Shown here one piece after another: positions 44,677 through 53,908 of a stretch of DNA of 64,000 bases (the first letter of the stretch is position 1; each line of letters opens with the position of its first letter). The DNA is from an uncultured Bacteroidota bacterium. GTDB taxonomy: Bacteria > Bacteroidota > Bacteroidia > Flavobacteriales > Flavobacteriaceae. The notes under the pieces were generated by a model. It saw only the letters and a program-made list of their open reading frames with translations. It made no database searches and was not told where the DNA came from. The position numbers were made by a program, and so were the translations under genes. The stretch spans positions 133,481 through 197,480 of the forward strand of contig CACNQJ010000001.1 of NCBI GenBank assembly GCA_902622575.1. The letters run 5' to 3'.

Positions 44677-45084
44677 ATGCTTTTCCAAACAGAAATAATG
44701 TTAGAACCAAAAACTAGAGGTTTTCATTTAATTACTGAAAATGTTACTGAGGTTTTGCCGTCTATTTCTGGATTAGTGAATATTTTTATTAAACATACCT
44801 CTGCAAGCCTAACTATAAATGAAAATGCTGACCCCTCAGTCAGAGTTGATTTTGAAACACATTTTAACAAGATGGTTTCAGAGGACGAAAATTATTTTAC
44901 CCACAAGGATGAAGGTCCAGATGATATGACTTCACACATTAAAAGCAGTATTTTGGGCTCATCTGTTTCATTTCCTCTAAAAGACGGCATACCACAATTA
45001 GGGATCTGGCAAGGCATTTATCTGTGTGAGCACAGAAATAATGCATCATCTAGAAAAATATTTATTACCTTAATTGGAGAATAA
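44677..45084 (+). CDS. YjbQ/UPF0047 family protein (secondary thiamine-phosphate synthase type)
   Basis: Small beta-rich protein of the YjbQ family, which has weak thiamine-phosphate synthase activity in E. coli but an unclear physiological role. I start at the second of two adjacent ATGs, giving MLFQTEIMLEPKTRGFHLIT, in line with the family; the ORF-track TTG start precedes the promoter box. Conserved elements are IKHTSASLTINENADPSVRVD, YFTHKDEGPDDMTSHIKSSI and LGIWQGIYLCEHRN. 135 aa. Followed 11 bp later by the M20 gene, likely an operon. Confidence 0.88.
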   Translation: MLFQTEIMLEPKTRGFHLITENVTEVLPSISGLVNIFIKHTSASLTINENADPSVRVDFETHFNKMVSEDENYFTHKDEGPDDMTSHIKSSILGSSVSFPLKDGIPQLGIWQGIYLCEHRNNASSRKIFITLIGE

Positions 45085-45095
45085 AAGACACACAA

Positions 45096-46385
45096 ATGAA
45101 ATATATAATCTTCATAACATTTTTTTTCTTCGCCTCTTTTTCTATTTCACAAGATTTCGATAGTAAAATCGAAAAATTAATCAACCAAAATATTGTAGAA
45201 ACAATAGAACTAAGACATTGGTTTCATCAAAATGCTGAATTAAGTAACAGGGAATTTAAAACAGCAGCAAGAATTGCTGATGAGCTCACAAAAATTGGAT
45301 ATAAACCGGTCACTGGAATTGCTAAAACAGGGGTTATTGCAATTTTAAATGAGGGAAAACCTGGACCTGTTGTGGGACTTAGGGCAGATATTGATGCTCT
45401 GCCTGTAAAGGAAAGGGCTAATATTCCTTGGGCATCAAAACAGAGGGGTATCTACAATGGTGAAGAAGTTCCTGTAATGCATGCTTGTGGTCATGATATG
45501 CATACAGCAATTTTATTAGCTGCAGCTAAAATTTTATATGAGATAAAAGATGAAATTCCTGGTCAGGTTAAATTAATTTTCCAACCAGCTGAGGAAGGTG
45601 CACCCCCAGGAGAAGAGGGTGGAGCTGAGCTTATGGTCAAAGAAGGTGTTTTGAAAAATCCTGATGTTGATGCAATTTTTGGTCTGCATGTCTGGTCTGG
45701 TTTATATGCAGGTCAAGTTTATTTACGCCCTGAGGGTATCATGGCAGCTGTTAACGAATTTAGAATAGATTTAAAGGGTGTACAAACTCATGGTTCAACA
45801 CCATGGACTGGAAAGGACCCAATCGTTACTGCAGCGCAAATCGTCAATTCTTTACAGACTATTGTTAGTAGAAGTTTACCACTAACGGAAGCTGGAGCAG
45901 TAGTTACGATAGGAAGTATTCATGGAGGAGTTAGAAGTAATATTATTCCTGAAGATCTTTACATGCTTGGAACAATAAGGACATTGGATAATGGAATGAA
46001 AGCTACAGTACTAAAAAGATTGGAGGAAATTGTTTATAATGTTGCAAAATCAAATAATATTGAAGCTAACATAACATATTTAGTCTCATATCCGATAACA
46101 TTTAATGATCCGTACTTGTATGAGGAAATATTACCAACTTTAGAGAGAGTTAATGGTAAAAAAAATGTTCATTTAATGAAGGCAATAACAGGTGCTGAGG
46201 ATTTTTCATATTTTCAAGAAAAAGTTCCTGGAACATATTTTTTCATTGGAGGTCAAAAGACTGATGTTGATCTTTCTACTGTAGCACCACATCATACTCC
46301 AGACTTTTATGTGGACGATTCTGCAATATCTACAGGTATTCGATCAATGGTTGGGTTGACATTGGATTACATATTCAATAATTAA
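45096..46385 (+). CDS. Secreted M20-family amidohydrolase
   Basis: Zinc amidohydrolase of the M20D group (hippurate/N-acyl-amino-acid hydrolase type), exported by a signal peptide (IIFITFFFFASFSISQ). Metal and catalytic motifs are VGLRADIDALPV, VMHACGHDMHTAILL, LIFQPAEEGAPPGEEGG, IFGLHVW and the C-terminal APHHTPDFYVDD. The lid domain starts near residue 210 with EFRIDLKGVQTHGSTP. 429 aa. The natural substrate is unknown; N-acyl amino acids or peptides in the periplasm are likely. Confidence 0.92.
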   Translation: MKYIIFITFFFFASFSISQDFDSKIEKLINQNIVETIELRHWFHQNAELSNREFKTAARIADELTKIGYKPVTGIAKTGVIAILNEGKPGPVVGLRADIDALPVKERANIPWASKQRGIYNGEEVPVMHACGHDMHTAILLAAAKILYEIKDEIPGQVKLIFQPAEEGAPPGEEGGAELMVKEGVLKNPDVDAIFGLHVWSGLYAGQVYLRPEGIMAAVNEFRIDLKGVQTHGSTPWTGKDPIVTAAQIVNSLQTIVSRSLPLTEAGAVVTIGSIHGGVRSNIIPEDLYMLGTIRTLDNGMKATVLKRLEEIVYNVAKSNNIEANITYLVSYPITFNDPYLYEEILPTLERVNGKKNVHLMKAITGAEDFSYFQEKVPGTYFFIGGQKTDVDLSTVAPHHTPDFYVDDSAISTGIRSMVGLTLDYIFNN

Positions 46386-46414
46386 TTTGGCATAATTTTA
46401 GCTTGATTAATTAT

Positions 46415-46972
46415 ATGAAAAATCTATTTACACTTTTAACAGTATTATTATTATCTCAATCATTAATCTCACAGTTGTCCCTTGATTTAGAAAAAAGTAA
46501 GATTAAGTGGACAGGAAAAAAAATAACAAATGCATCTCATTGGGGGTCTTTGAGTTTTTCAGAAGCAAACCTAGAATTTGATGGTAACGATCTTATCGGA
46601 GGAAAGTTTGTTGTTGACATGAACACAATGTCTGTTGACGATATCCAAGGTAGAGGAAAGCAAAGACTAGAAGGTCATTTAAGAAATGAGGATTTTTTTG
46701 ATGTCAATAATCATAAAGAAGCGATTTTAATGTTCGATCAAAGAGTGCCTTTAACAAATGGTGTTTATGAAGTCATGGGAAGCCTAACTATCAAAGGTAT
46801 TTCAAAACCAGTTAAATTCACGCTCGTTCCGGATGGTCAAAATTATTCATCTAGTCTAGTATTTGATAGAACTGAATTTGAAATTACTTATAGCTCAGGA
46901 AACTTCTTTGAAAATCTTGGTGATAGATTAATTCTTGATGATGTTGAGCTAGAGGTTAGCCTTGTACAATAA
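46415..46972 (+). CDS. YceI-family periplasmic lipid-binding protein
   Basis: Lipocalin-like barrel that binds polyisoprenoids in characterised homologues. Signal peptide MKNLFTLLTVLLLSQSLIS is followed by LDLEKSKIKWTGKKITNASHWG, SLSFSEANLEFDGNDLIGGKFVVDMNTM, GHLRNEDFFDVNNHKEAILMF and LTIKGISKPVKFTL. Start moved to the ATG five codons inside the ORF-track start. 185 aa. Its stop abuts the stop of the convergent amidase gene (TAATTA) with no gap. Confidence 0.92.
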   Translation: MKNLFTLLTVLLLSQSLISQLSLDLEKSKIKWTGKKITNASHWGSLSFSEANLEFDGNDLIGGKFVVDMNTMSVDDIQGRGKQRLEGHLRNEDFFDVNNHKEAILMFDQRVPLTNGVYEVMGSLTIKGISKPVKFTLVPDGQNYSSSLVFDRTEFEITYSSGNFFENLGDRLILDDVELEVSLVQ

Positions 46973-48604
46973 TTACTTTGAGTTTTCTGGTGCAACTCTT
47001 CCAGAAAAATTAGATTCAAAGTAGTGGCCGAGTTCGTAAAGTTTTTGCTCACTGTTTGATTTAGAAATAAAAGTTAATCCTACTGGCTCGTTATTTTCTC
47101 TAAGTCCCATTGGAACTGTTAACGCTGGATTGTGTGCTGCTGCAGCATATCCAGCATGATAATTATTGATAGATAGGACTGCATCAAGTTTATGTTTATC
47201 TATTGGTATATCATAAAATTTATTTCCCTCAGCCATTAGCCTTAATTTTAATTTTAAGAAATCATCTTTTGGCATTGTATCTCTAATGATTTTTTTGAAA
47301 ATGCTTTGACCGTAAGGTGACCTCTCAATTGAATCCAAGTTGTTATAATCAATAATACTTTTTATGTCACTCACAGAAAGATCATCATTTCCATATTTTA
47401 AAAAATAATCTTTTAAATCTTTCCTCATGTCTTCATCTAAAATTTTGGCAAATCCAGCCATGTTAACTTTTGGTGCATCAATTTCAATCAATTCAATTTG
47501 CTTTTGACGCAAAAAATCAATAGCATTTTTATATACATTATCATTTTTATAAAAATTTGAATAATATCCCAGTTTTATTTCATTAGGTTTAAAATTTATG
47601 ACATTCTTGATTTGAATATCTCTATTCTGTTTTGAATATGAATCTTTATTATCATATTCATTTATAGCGTTGTAAACTATAATATTATCAATGATATATT
47701 TGGTCATTGGCCCTGCTGTATCAAGGGTTGAGGATATGGGTATGATTCCTGATCTACTAACATTGCCAATTGTAGGTTTCATGCCAACTAATGAATTAGC
47801 TGATGATGGGGATAGTATTGATCCTGATGTTTCAGAGCCCAATGATACAGATGATAAATTTGATGTTGTAGCAACTCCGCTTCCAGAGCTTGATCCACCA
47901 GTATCAATTATCATTCGACCATATGGGTTTAAAGTTTGACCACCTAAAGCAGTGTATCCGTTTGGACACCCTGAGCAGAAATAATTTGCCCATTCGCTCA
48001 AATTTGTTTTTCCAAGTATAATAGCACCTTTATCTTTTAAACTCTCAATAATGAATGCATCTCTAGTGTAATTGTTTTGAAGACTATGAGCACCAGCTGT
48101 TGTAGCTAAGCCCTCAAACCCTATGTTATCTTTCAATAAAATTGGAATTCCAAAAATAGAATATATGTCAGCATTACCTGTTTTATCTCTTACTCTTGCT
48201 TCATCTAATGCATTTCTATTTATTGAAATTATTGAATTTAGATAAGTATTTTTATTAAACTCTATTAAATATATCCTGGAAATGTAAAATAGAGTTAAAT
48301 CATAGTAATTAAACTCTTTGTTTATGATACTTTGTTGAATTTCAGGTATACTTTTTTCTAATATTTTTGATGCAAATTTATCATACTTAGTTTCGATAAA
48401 GTTGTTAATCTCTTTTTCGTAGCCTGAAATTAAATCATTTTTATCTGAGGATATTGATTGTATTCTTTTGTATTGAAGTTTTTTATTTTCGTTCGAACTA
48501 TTTTTTGAAATCTCTGCACTTTGGTTATAGGATTTCCATCTCTCTAAGCCTGATTCACAGCTTACAAAAAATAAAATCAGTACTAGTCTTATAAGAATTT
48601 TCAT
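46973..48604 (-). CDS. Amidase-signature lipoprotein
   Basis: Amidase of the Ser-cis-Ser-Lys class carried on a lipoprotein (lipobox LFFVSC, Cys16). The catalytic lysine is in IPILLKDNIGFEG and the glycine/serine-rich signature in GGSSSGSGVATTSNLSSVSLGSETSGSI. GMKPTIGNVSRSGIIP and the C-terminal NPALTVPMGLRENNEPVGLTFI are typical. The N-terminal 90 residues are helical and Lys/Asn-rich. It is not GatA, which is cytosolic and shorter. 543 aa. Coupled to murF by a 4-bp overlap. Substrate unknown, possibly cell-wall or peptide amides. Confidence 0.9.
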   Translation of the reverse strand: MKILIRLVLILFFVSCESGLERWKSYNQSAEISKNSSNENKKLQYKRIQSISSDKNDLISGYEKEINNFIETKYDKFASKILEKSIPEIQQSIINKEFNYYDLTLFYISRIYLIEFNKNTYLNSIISINRNALDEARVRDKTGNADIYSIFGIPILLKDNIGFEGLATTAGAHSLQNNYTRDAFIIESLKDKGAIILGKTNLSEWANYFCSGCPNGYTALGGQTLNPYGRMIIDTGGSSSGSGVATTSNLSSVSLGSETSGSILSPSSANSLVGMKPTIGNVSRSGIIPISSTLDTAGPMTKYIIDNIIVYNAINEYDNKDSYSKQNRDIQIKNVINFKPNEIKLGYYSNFYKNDNVYKNAIDFLRQKQIELIEIDAPKVNMAGFAKILDEDMRKDLKDYFLKYGNDDLSVSDIKSIIDYNNLDSIERSPYGQSIFKKIIRDTMPKDDFLKLKLRLMAEGNKFYDIPIDKHKLDAVLSINNYHAGYAAAAHNPALTVPMGLRENNEPVGLTFISKSNSEQKLYELGHYFESNFSGRVAPENSK

Positions 48605-49881
48605 ATTATATTGTTTTTTAATATTTGTTCCATTTCCATTCCTCTTGACCCTTTAATAAGTATATTTTTATAATCCAAAGTTCCTATTTTTTTATATAAA
48701 TCTTCTTTTGATTTAAAAAAAAGATTGTTGATGTGATTGTTTTTTAAACTAAAAAACTCTTGACCAATAAAAATGCGTTTGTCAATATTATAACTTTCTG
48801 ACAATTCTATTATCTTTTTATGCTCATCAATAGAGCTTTCACCTAACTCAAACATGTCCCCAAGAATCAGTGCTTTTGTTCCAACTTTTTTTATAAATGA
48901 TTTGATTGCAAGCTCAACACTGCTTGGATTTGCATTGTAGGCATCTAGTATGACACTTTTATTATTAATTAGAACTAATTCTGATCTATTATTATTTGAT
49001 GAATAATTCATGAGTTTGTTTTGAATCAACCTAGAATCAATTCCAAACTCTAATCCAATTGAAATAGCAGCACAAACATTCGAGAAATTATAATTTCCAT
49101 ATAAATTAGACTCATAAGTGACACCATTACATTCGACGATAACATTATCATCATCAATAATTTGAAATTTGTATTTAGAGTTTGATGAGGAACCAAAAGA
49201 AAAATTATTTGATAATCTAAATTTACGTTGTTGCGAATCATCAAAGTTTAGTATCAGGGTTTTACCATTATTAATTAACCAATTGTAAAGTTCAGTCTTG
49301 CCTTTTATAACACCCTCAATATTTTTGAAACCTTCCAAATGAGCTTTTCCAAAATTAGTTATATAACCAAAGTCAGGTTCTGTTATTTTACTTAGAAAAT
49401 CAATTTCACCAAAATTATTTGCACCCATCTCAATTACTGAAAATTCAGTATCTTCTTTAATTCTCAATAAACTAAGTGGTACTCCAATTTGATTATTTAG
49501 ATTGCCATATGTTGATATAGTTTTAAATGTTGAACTTAAAACAGAACTTATTAATTCCTTTGATGTTGTTTTCCCATTACTGCCCGTAATTGCAATGATT
49601 TTAGATTTTATATTACGTCTATGAAATAAGGCTAAATCTTGTAAAGTTTTTAGAGAGTCCTCAACAATAACTACATTGTCTCTATATTTATTTACTAGAT
49701 CAATAGAATCTGTGATGGCAATTTTGGCACCTTTTTGTAAAGCTTCTTTAGCAAATTTATTTCCATCAAAGTTTTCACCTTTGATTCCAAAAAACATAGA
49801 TCCTTTTGTTATACTTCTTGAATCAATATCGACCTTTGAATTACATTCTAAAAAACTTTGATATAAGGTTTCGATATTCAT
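48601..49881 (-). CDS. murF: UDP-N-acetylmuramoyl-tripeptide:D-alanyl-D-alanine ligase
   Basis: Cytoplasmic peptidoglycan ligase adding D-Ala-D-Ala to the UDP-MurNAc-tripeptide. N-terminal domain DSRSITKGSMFFGIKGENFDGNKFA, central ATP-binding loop IIAITGSNGKTTSKELI, FSVIEMGANNFGEIDFL, ITNFGKAHLEGFKNIEG and C-terminal VILDAYNANPSSVELAI plus LGDMFELGESSIDEHKK are all standard Mur features. 426 aa. It lies 45 bp downstream of gldJ, a conserved flavobacterial neighbourhood. Confidence 0.95.
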   Translation of the reverse strand: MNIETLYQSFLECNSKVDIDSRSITKGSMFFGIKGENFDGNKFAKEALQKGAKIAITDSIDLVNKYRDNVVIVEDSLKTLQDLALFHRRNIKSKIIAITGSNGKTTSKELISSVLSSTFKTISTYGNLNNQIGVPLSLLRIKEDTEFSVIEMGANNFGEIDFLSKITEPDFGYITNFGKAHLEGFKNIEGVIKGKTELYNWLINNGKTLILNFDDSQQRKFRLSNNFSFGSSSNSKYKFQIIDDDNVIVECNGVTYESNLYGNYNFSNVCAAISIGLEFGIDSRLIQNKLMNYSSNNNRSELVLINNKSVILDAYNANPSSVELAIKSFIKKVGTKALILGDMFELGESSIDEHKKIIELSESYNIDKRIFIGQEFFSLKNNHINNLFFKSKEDLYKKIGTLDYKNILIKGSRGMEMEQILKNNII

Positions 49882-49926
49882 TACCTAAAGATAATGAGAA
49901 TACAATTAATAGAATTATGAATGAAT

Positions 49927-51528
49927 TTATCTCTTTTTAGGCTTGGATACATTTCTAGATTCACCCAAATAAGACATAGCACATCTAAAACCAATGTAAT
50001 TAGTTGTCATATACTCAGGTAAAAATCTTCTCTGGGCTGGGTCCAAATAGTATGATCTGTCTAACCAAGACCCACCTTTGTAAACTCTAGAGTCATTGCT
50101 TATCAAAGATGACCTAAAATTGCTCGGATCTGACTGATCATTTGAAGGTGAATTGTACATTTGATTACTTTGATCTTGTCCCATGAAGAAAAATCTCGAT
50201 GATTCAGAATCTCCATCTCTAAAATCACGATTGTCTGATTTTGAATAATTTGTTCTTATCAAATCGAGTGAGTCCAAATTAACTTCAATAATCTCACCTG
50301 GAAAATTTTTAAAATTTATCCTACCATTTGGAAGTCTTTCAAATTGATCCGAAATATTCTCCTTGTTAACTGTCACAACTTTTCCTAATTCATCAATTAC
50401 GGGCTTTGTGTATAAATTTCCTCGGTAGTAGTTAAAATCATTAGCATCCTCATCAATGATGGGTCTATATACATCTGCAACCCACTCAGCTACATTACCA
50501 CCCATCCCAAATAGACCAAAGCTATTGGGTGGATAAGATCTAACAGATGTCGTAATTCCAGATCCAGTTTCAGACCATCCTGCAATACCTCCATAGTCAC
50601 CTTTTCCTAATTTGTAATTGGCAAGTTGATCACCTAAAGTCTTTTTTCGCTGAGATCTTGTGTATTCACCATCCCAAGGAAATTTCTTTTTTCCTCGATA
50701 CAAATTTGCATCTCTCAATTCATCCATACCAAGAGCAGCATACTCCCATTCAGTTTCAGTTGGAAGCCTGTATGCAGGAAGTAAAATACCATCCTCAATC
50801 CCAGCAAAGCTGTAAGAACCATTTTCTTCTGATTTGGCTTTCTCTCCAATTAATTCTTCTAAATTTTCACCGAGAGAGTTTTCTGGATCAAGTAAATATC
50901 GTGTAGTATTGAAATTGAGTTTAGATTTCGGGCTTAAAATCGAATCTCTATTTAAAAAACCTTTTTCAGCTAAAATCCTAACATTTACTCTTTGTGTTCT
51001 CCACTTAGCGAAGTTAGTTGCTTGCTTCCAACTTACTCCCACAACTGGATGCTCTGAGAAGGCAGGGTGACGAAGATAATTATTAACCATATCTTCGTTG
51101 AAACCTAAGGGGTTTCTCCAAACAAGTGTGTCTGGAAGTGCTGCTTTATATATATCTGAGAGAATATCATCATTTCCATACATATTTTTTAACCAGAATA
51201 AGTATTCAACATACATACCGTTTGTTACTTCAGTTTCGTCTATGAAAAAAGATCTAACATATTGTTGAGTTGGTGTGTTATTCCAATCATGCATCACATT
51301 ATCTTTTGTATTCCCTTTAACAAATGTTCCGCCCTGTATAAAAATCATTCCAGGAGCATTTATTTGTCTTTTATATTTGTTATTCAACTTAAAACCTCCT
51401 TCAGATGAATTAATCTTCCATCCAGTGGCTTGAGAAATATTTTTACCGGATTTATAACTATTCTTGTTACAACCAATTGTAAAGGTTAAGCACAAAATAA
51501 GGTATAGGAATGAATTTTTTTTGATCAT
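49927..51528 (-). CDS. gldJ: Gliding motility/T9SS lipoprotein GldJ
   Basis: Outer-membrane lipoprotein needed for gliding and type IX secretion. Lipobox FTIGC (Cys20). The body is a formylglycine-generating-enzyme-like (SUMF1) fold: MIFIQGGTFVKGNTKDN, FIDETEVTNGMYVEYL, HPVVGVSWKQATNFAKWRT, YRLPTETEWEYAALG, GLFGMGGNVAEWVADVY and YKGGSWLDRSYYLDP to GFRCAMSY. The paralogue GldK is shorter; length of 533 aa and the murF/porV neighbours point to GldJ. It is divergent from porV; porU, which I expect between them, is absent. Confidence 0.92.
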   Translation of the reverse strand: MIKKNSFLYLILCLTFTIGCNKNSYKSGKNISQATGWKINSSEGGFKLNNKYKRQINAPGMIFIQGGTFVKGNTKDNVMHDWNNTPTQQYVRSFFIDETEVTNGMYVEYLFWLKNMYGNDDILSDIYKAALPDTLVWRNPLGFNEDMVNNYLRHPAFSEHPVVGVSWKQATNFAKWRTQRVNVRILAEKGFLNRDSILSPKSKLNFNTTRYLLDPENSLGENLEELIGEKAKSEENGSYSFAGIEDGILLPAYRLPTETEWEYAALGMDELRDANLYRGKKKFPWDGEYTRSQRKKTLGDQLANYKLGKGDYGGIAGWSETGSGITTSVRSYPPNSFGLFGMGGNVAEWVADVYRPIIDEDANDFNYYRGNLYTKPVIDELGKVVTVNKENISDQFERLPNGRINFKNFPGEIIEVNLDSLDLIRTNYSKSDNRDFRDGDSESSRFFFMGQDQSNQMYNSPSNDQSDPSNFRSSLISNDSRVYKGGSWLDRSYYLDPAQRRFLPEYMTTNYIGFRCAMSYLGESRNVSKPKKR

Positions 51529-51698
51529 AATGCACGTAAATATAAAAATAATCAGAGTTACTTTACAAAAGTTTTTCTTTTAATTAGTGATCAACAACTA
51601 TGCCCACAAATATTTTATTAAACAATTTTTGTTAATCTAAAAAAAAACTATACTTTACGTAAGTCAATATTTTTGTGTACAAATCTCATCAAAATCTT

Positions 51699-52832
51699 AT
51701 GAAACAATTTATAATTTGTACTGTATTTTTGCTCTCGATTTTTAGTATTCACGCTCAAGAGAGAAGAGTGATTACGACTGCAGTACCCTTTTTAATGATA
51801 TCATCTGATGCACGTGCTTCTGGAATTGGAGAACAGGGTGTAGCAACATCTGCAGATAATTTTTCCCAGCATTGGAACCCATCTAAATATGTTTTTTCAG
51901 AAAATAGCTCAGGAATTGCATTTAGCTATACCCCATATCTTAGTAAACTTGTTAATGATATTTTTCTTGCTAATATTTCTTACTTTAAAAATATTAATGA
52001 CAGGTCATCGTGGAGCGCTAGTTTAAAATATTTTAGTCTCGGTGATATTGATATCCTACAAAACCCTCTTGATATCCCAATTATTGAAAACCCTAATGAG
52101 TTTACTCTGGATGCCTCATACTCTTTAAAATTGAATGAGACCTTCGCTATGGGAGTGTCGGGAAGATTTTTAATGTCGGATGTTAAATTACAGACTCTTG
52201 ACTCTGAGACAGAGGCTGCAACTTCTGTAGCAGTTGACATTTCAGGATTTTACCAATCTGATGTGCAGTCATATCAAAATTATGATGGAATATGGAGAAT
52301 GGGATTCAATATTTCTAATATAGGACCCAAGATGAAATATTCAAAAGTTAATGGAGGCACTGAAAGTTATATTCCGACAAACCTAAGGCTGGGTAGTGGA
52401 TTTGAATTTATTTTTGACAGCAATAATACTTTAGCATTTACATTTGAGATAAATAAGTTACTTGTTCCATCACCAAGTGAAGAAGTCTTTAATTCTAATG
52501 GAGAGGTAGTTGCGTACCGACAGCCTGATGTAGGATTTTTACAAGGTATGTTTAAGTCTTTTGGAGATGCTCCAGACGGTATGTCTGAAGAAATTAAGGA
52601 ATTAACATATGGATTCGGTTTAGAATATTCATTTAGTAGATCTTTCTTTCTAAGAACAGGATATTTTTCCGAGCATAAACTCAAAGGCTCAAGAAAATTT
52701 GCAACAATTGGTACTGGCTTTAAAACATACAAGGATCTTGTTGTGGACTTGTCATATTTGATATCAACCTCAGATGTTATAAGTCCATTAGAAAATACTA
52801 TTAGGCTATCATTGGGATTTAATTTTAATTAG
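51699..52832 (+). CDS. porV: T9SS outer-membrane channel/shuttle protein PorV
   Basis: FadL-like 14-stranded barrel that collects type IX cargo from the SprA translocon and delivers it to the cell surface. I start at the ATG giving MKQFIICTVFLLSIFSIHAQ, a signal peptide; the ORF-track GTG lies upstream and adds no conserved residues. The mature opening RRVITTAVPFLMISSDARASGIGEQGVATSADNFSQHWNP is characteristic of PorV/LptO, and it ends in the barrel signal SLGFNFN. 377 aa. In other bacteria PorV works with PorU, which is missing here. Confidence 0.92.
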   Translation: MKQFIICTVFLLSIFSIHAQERRVITTAVPFLMISSDARASGIGEQGVATSADNFSQHWNPSKYVFSENSSGIAFSYTPYLSKLVNDIFLANISYFKNINDRSSWSASLKYFSLGDIDILQNPLDIPIIENPNEFTLDASYSLKLNETFAMGVSGRFLMSDVKLQTLDSETEAATSVAVDISGFYQSDVQSYQNYDGIWRMGFNISNIGPKMKYSKVNGGTESYIPTNLRLGSGFEFIFDSNNTLAFTFEINKLLVPSPSEEVFNSNGEVVAYRQPDVGFLQGMFKSFGDAPDGMSEEIKELTYGFGLEYSFSRSFFLRTGYFSEHKLKGSRKFATIGTGFKTYKDLVVDLSYLISTSDVISPLENTIRLSLGFNFN

Positions 52833-52890
52833 TATAAAAAGACCTCTTCTGTTCTATAAAAATCAGTACTTCAAACTGGAAAATTTCAAT

Positions 52891-52898
52891 TATCTTTG
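52891..52898 (+). promoter_or_regulatory. Candidate -7 box for pdhA-pdhC
   Basis: TATCTTTG (TAnnTTTG consensus) ending 8 bases before the pdhA ATG, in the 74-bp gap after porV. Confidence 0.4.
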
Positions 52899-52906
52899 CT
52901 GGTGAA

Positions 52907-53908
52907 ATGAAGCCTATTACTAAAGAAACTTATTTAAAATGGTATAAGGATATGCTTTTTTGGAGAAAGTTTGAGGATAAATTAGCTGCAGTATACATTC
53001 AACAAAAGGTAAGAGGTTTTCTTCATTTATACAACGGTCAAGAGGCTATTCTCGCTGGTGCTCTGCACGTTATGAATTTGGACAAAGATAGAATGATAAC
53101 TGCATACAGAAATCATGTGATGCCAATAGGAATGGGCGTTGATCCCAATAAAGTTATGGCTGAATTATATGGAAAATCGACTGGAACATCAATGGGTTTG
53201 GGTGGATCTATGCATATTTTTTCAAAAGCGTATCGATTTCATGGTGGACATGGTATTGTTGGTGGTCAAATACCTCTTGGTGCAGGCATGGCTTTTGGTG
53301 ACAAGTATTTCAACAGGGAGGCTGTCACCCTGTGCTTTATGGGTGATGGTGCTGTAAGACAAGGCTCTTTTCATGAGACTCTAAATTTAGCTATGCTATG
53401 GAATTTACCTGTTGTTTTTATAGTAGAGAATAATGGATATGCTATGGGTACCTCTGTTAAAAGAACATCGAATCACACGGATATTTGGAAACTTGGATTA
53501 GGTTATGAAATGCCATGTGGCCCTGTTGATGGAATGAATCCTGTAAAAGTTGCTGAAGCATTGGACGAGGCTATCGAAAGAGCTAGAACAGATAAGGGTC
53601 CTACATTACTAGAGATGAAAACCTACAGATACAGGGGCCATTCAATGTCTGATGCTCAAAAATACAGAACAAAAGAAGAGGTTGAAGAATACAGAAAAAT
53701 TGATCCTATTAGTCAAGTAAAGGAAATAATTATTCAAAATAATTATGCATCCCCAGATGATATTCTGGAAATTGATGCTAGTGTAAAACAAAAAGTAACT
53801 GATTGTGAAAAGTTTGCTGATGAATCTCCCTACCCTGAAAAAAACGTTATGTACGATTCAGTATATGAACAAACCGATTATCCTTTTTTAAAACATAAAC
53901 CCGAGTAG
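52907..53908 (+). CDS. pdhA: Pyruvate dehydrogenase E1 component alpha subunit
   Basis: Thiamine-diphosphate-dependent decarboxylase half of the pyruvate dehydrogenase complex. The TPP-binding motif is MGDGAVRQGSFHETLNLAMLWNLPVVFIVENN, preceded by HGGHGIVGGQIPLGAGMAFGDK and GLGGSMHIF. The phosphorylation-loop-like YRGHSMSDAQKYRTKEE is also present. 333 aa is normal. The E1 beta gene is not adjacent; the next gene encodes E2 with no spacer, so beta must be elsewhere in the genome. Confidence 0.95.
   Translation: MKPITKETYLKWYKDMLFWRKFEDKLAAVYIQQKVRGFLHLYNGQEAILAGALHVMNLDKDRMITAYRNHVMPIGMGVDPNKVMAELYGKSTGTSMGLGGSMHIFSKAYRFHGGHGIVGGQIPLGAGMAFGDKYFNREAVTLCFMGDGAVRQGSFHETLNLAMLWNLPVVFIVENNGYAMGTSVKRTSNHTDIWKLGLGYEMPCGPVDGMNPVKVAEALDEAIERARTDKGPTLLEMKTYRYRGHSMSDAQKYRTKEEVEEYRKIDPISQVKEIIIQNNYASPDDILEIDASVKQKVTDCEKFADESPYPEKNVMYDSVYEQTDYPFLKHKPE

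Noticed and set aside
49927-51528. GldJ as the formylglycine-generating enzyme for the sulfatase at 30339
   Set aside because: The fold is shared, but the lipoprotein signal, length and murF/porV context identify GldJ; GldJ is not known to have this activity.
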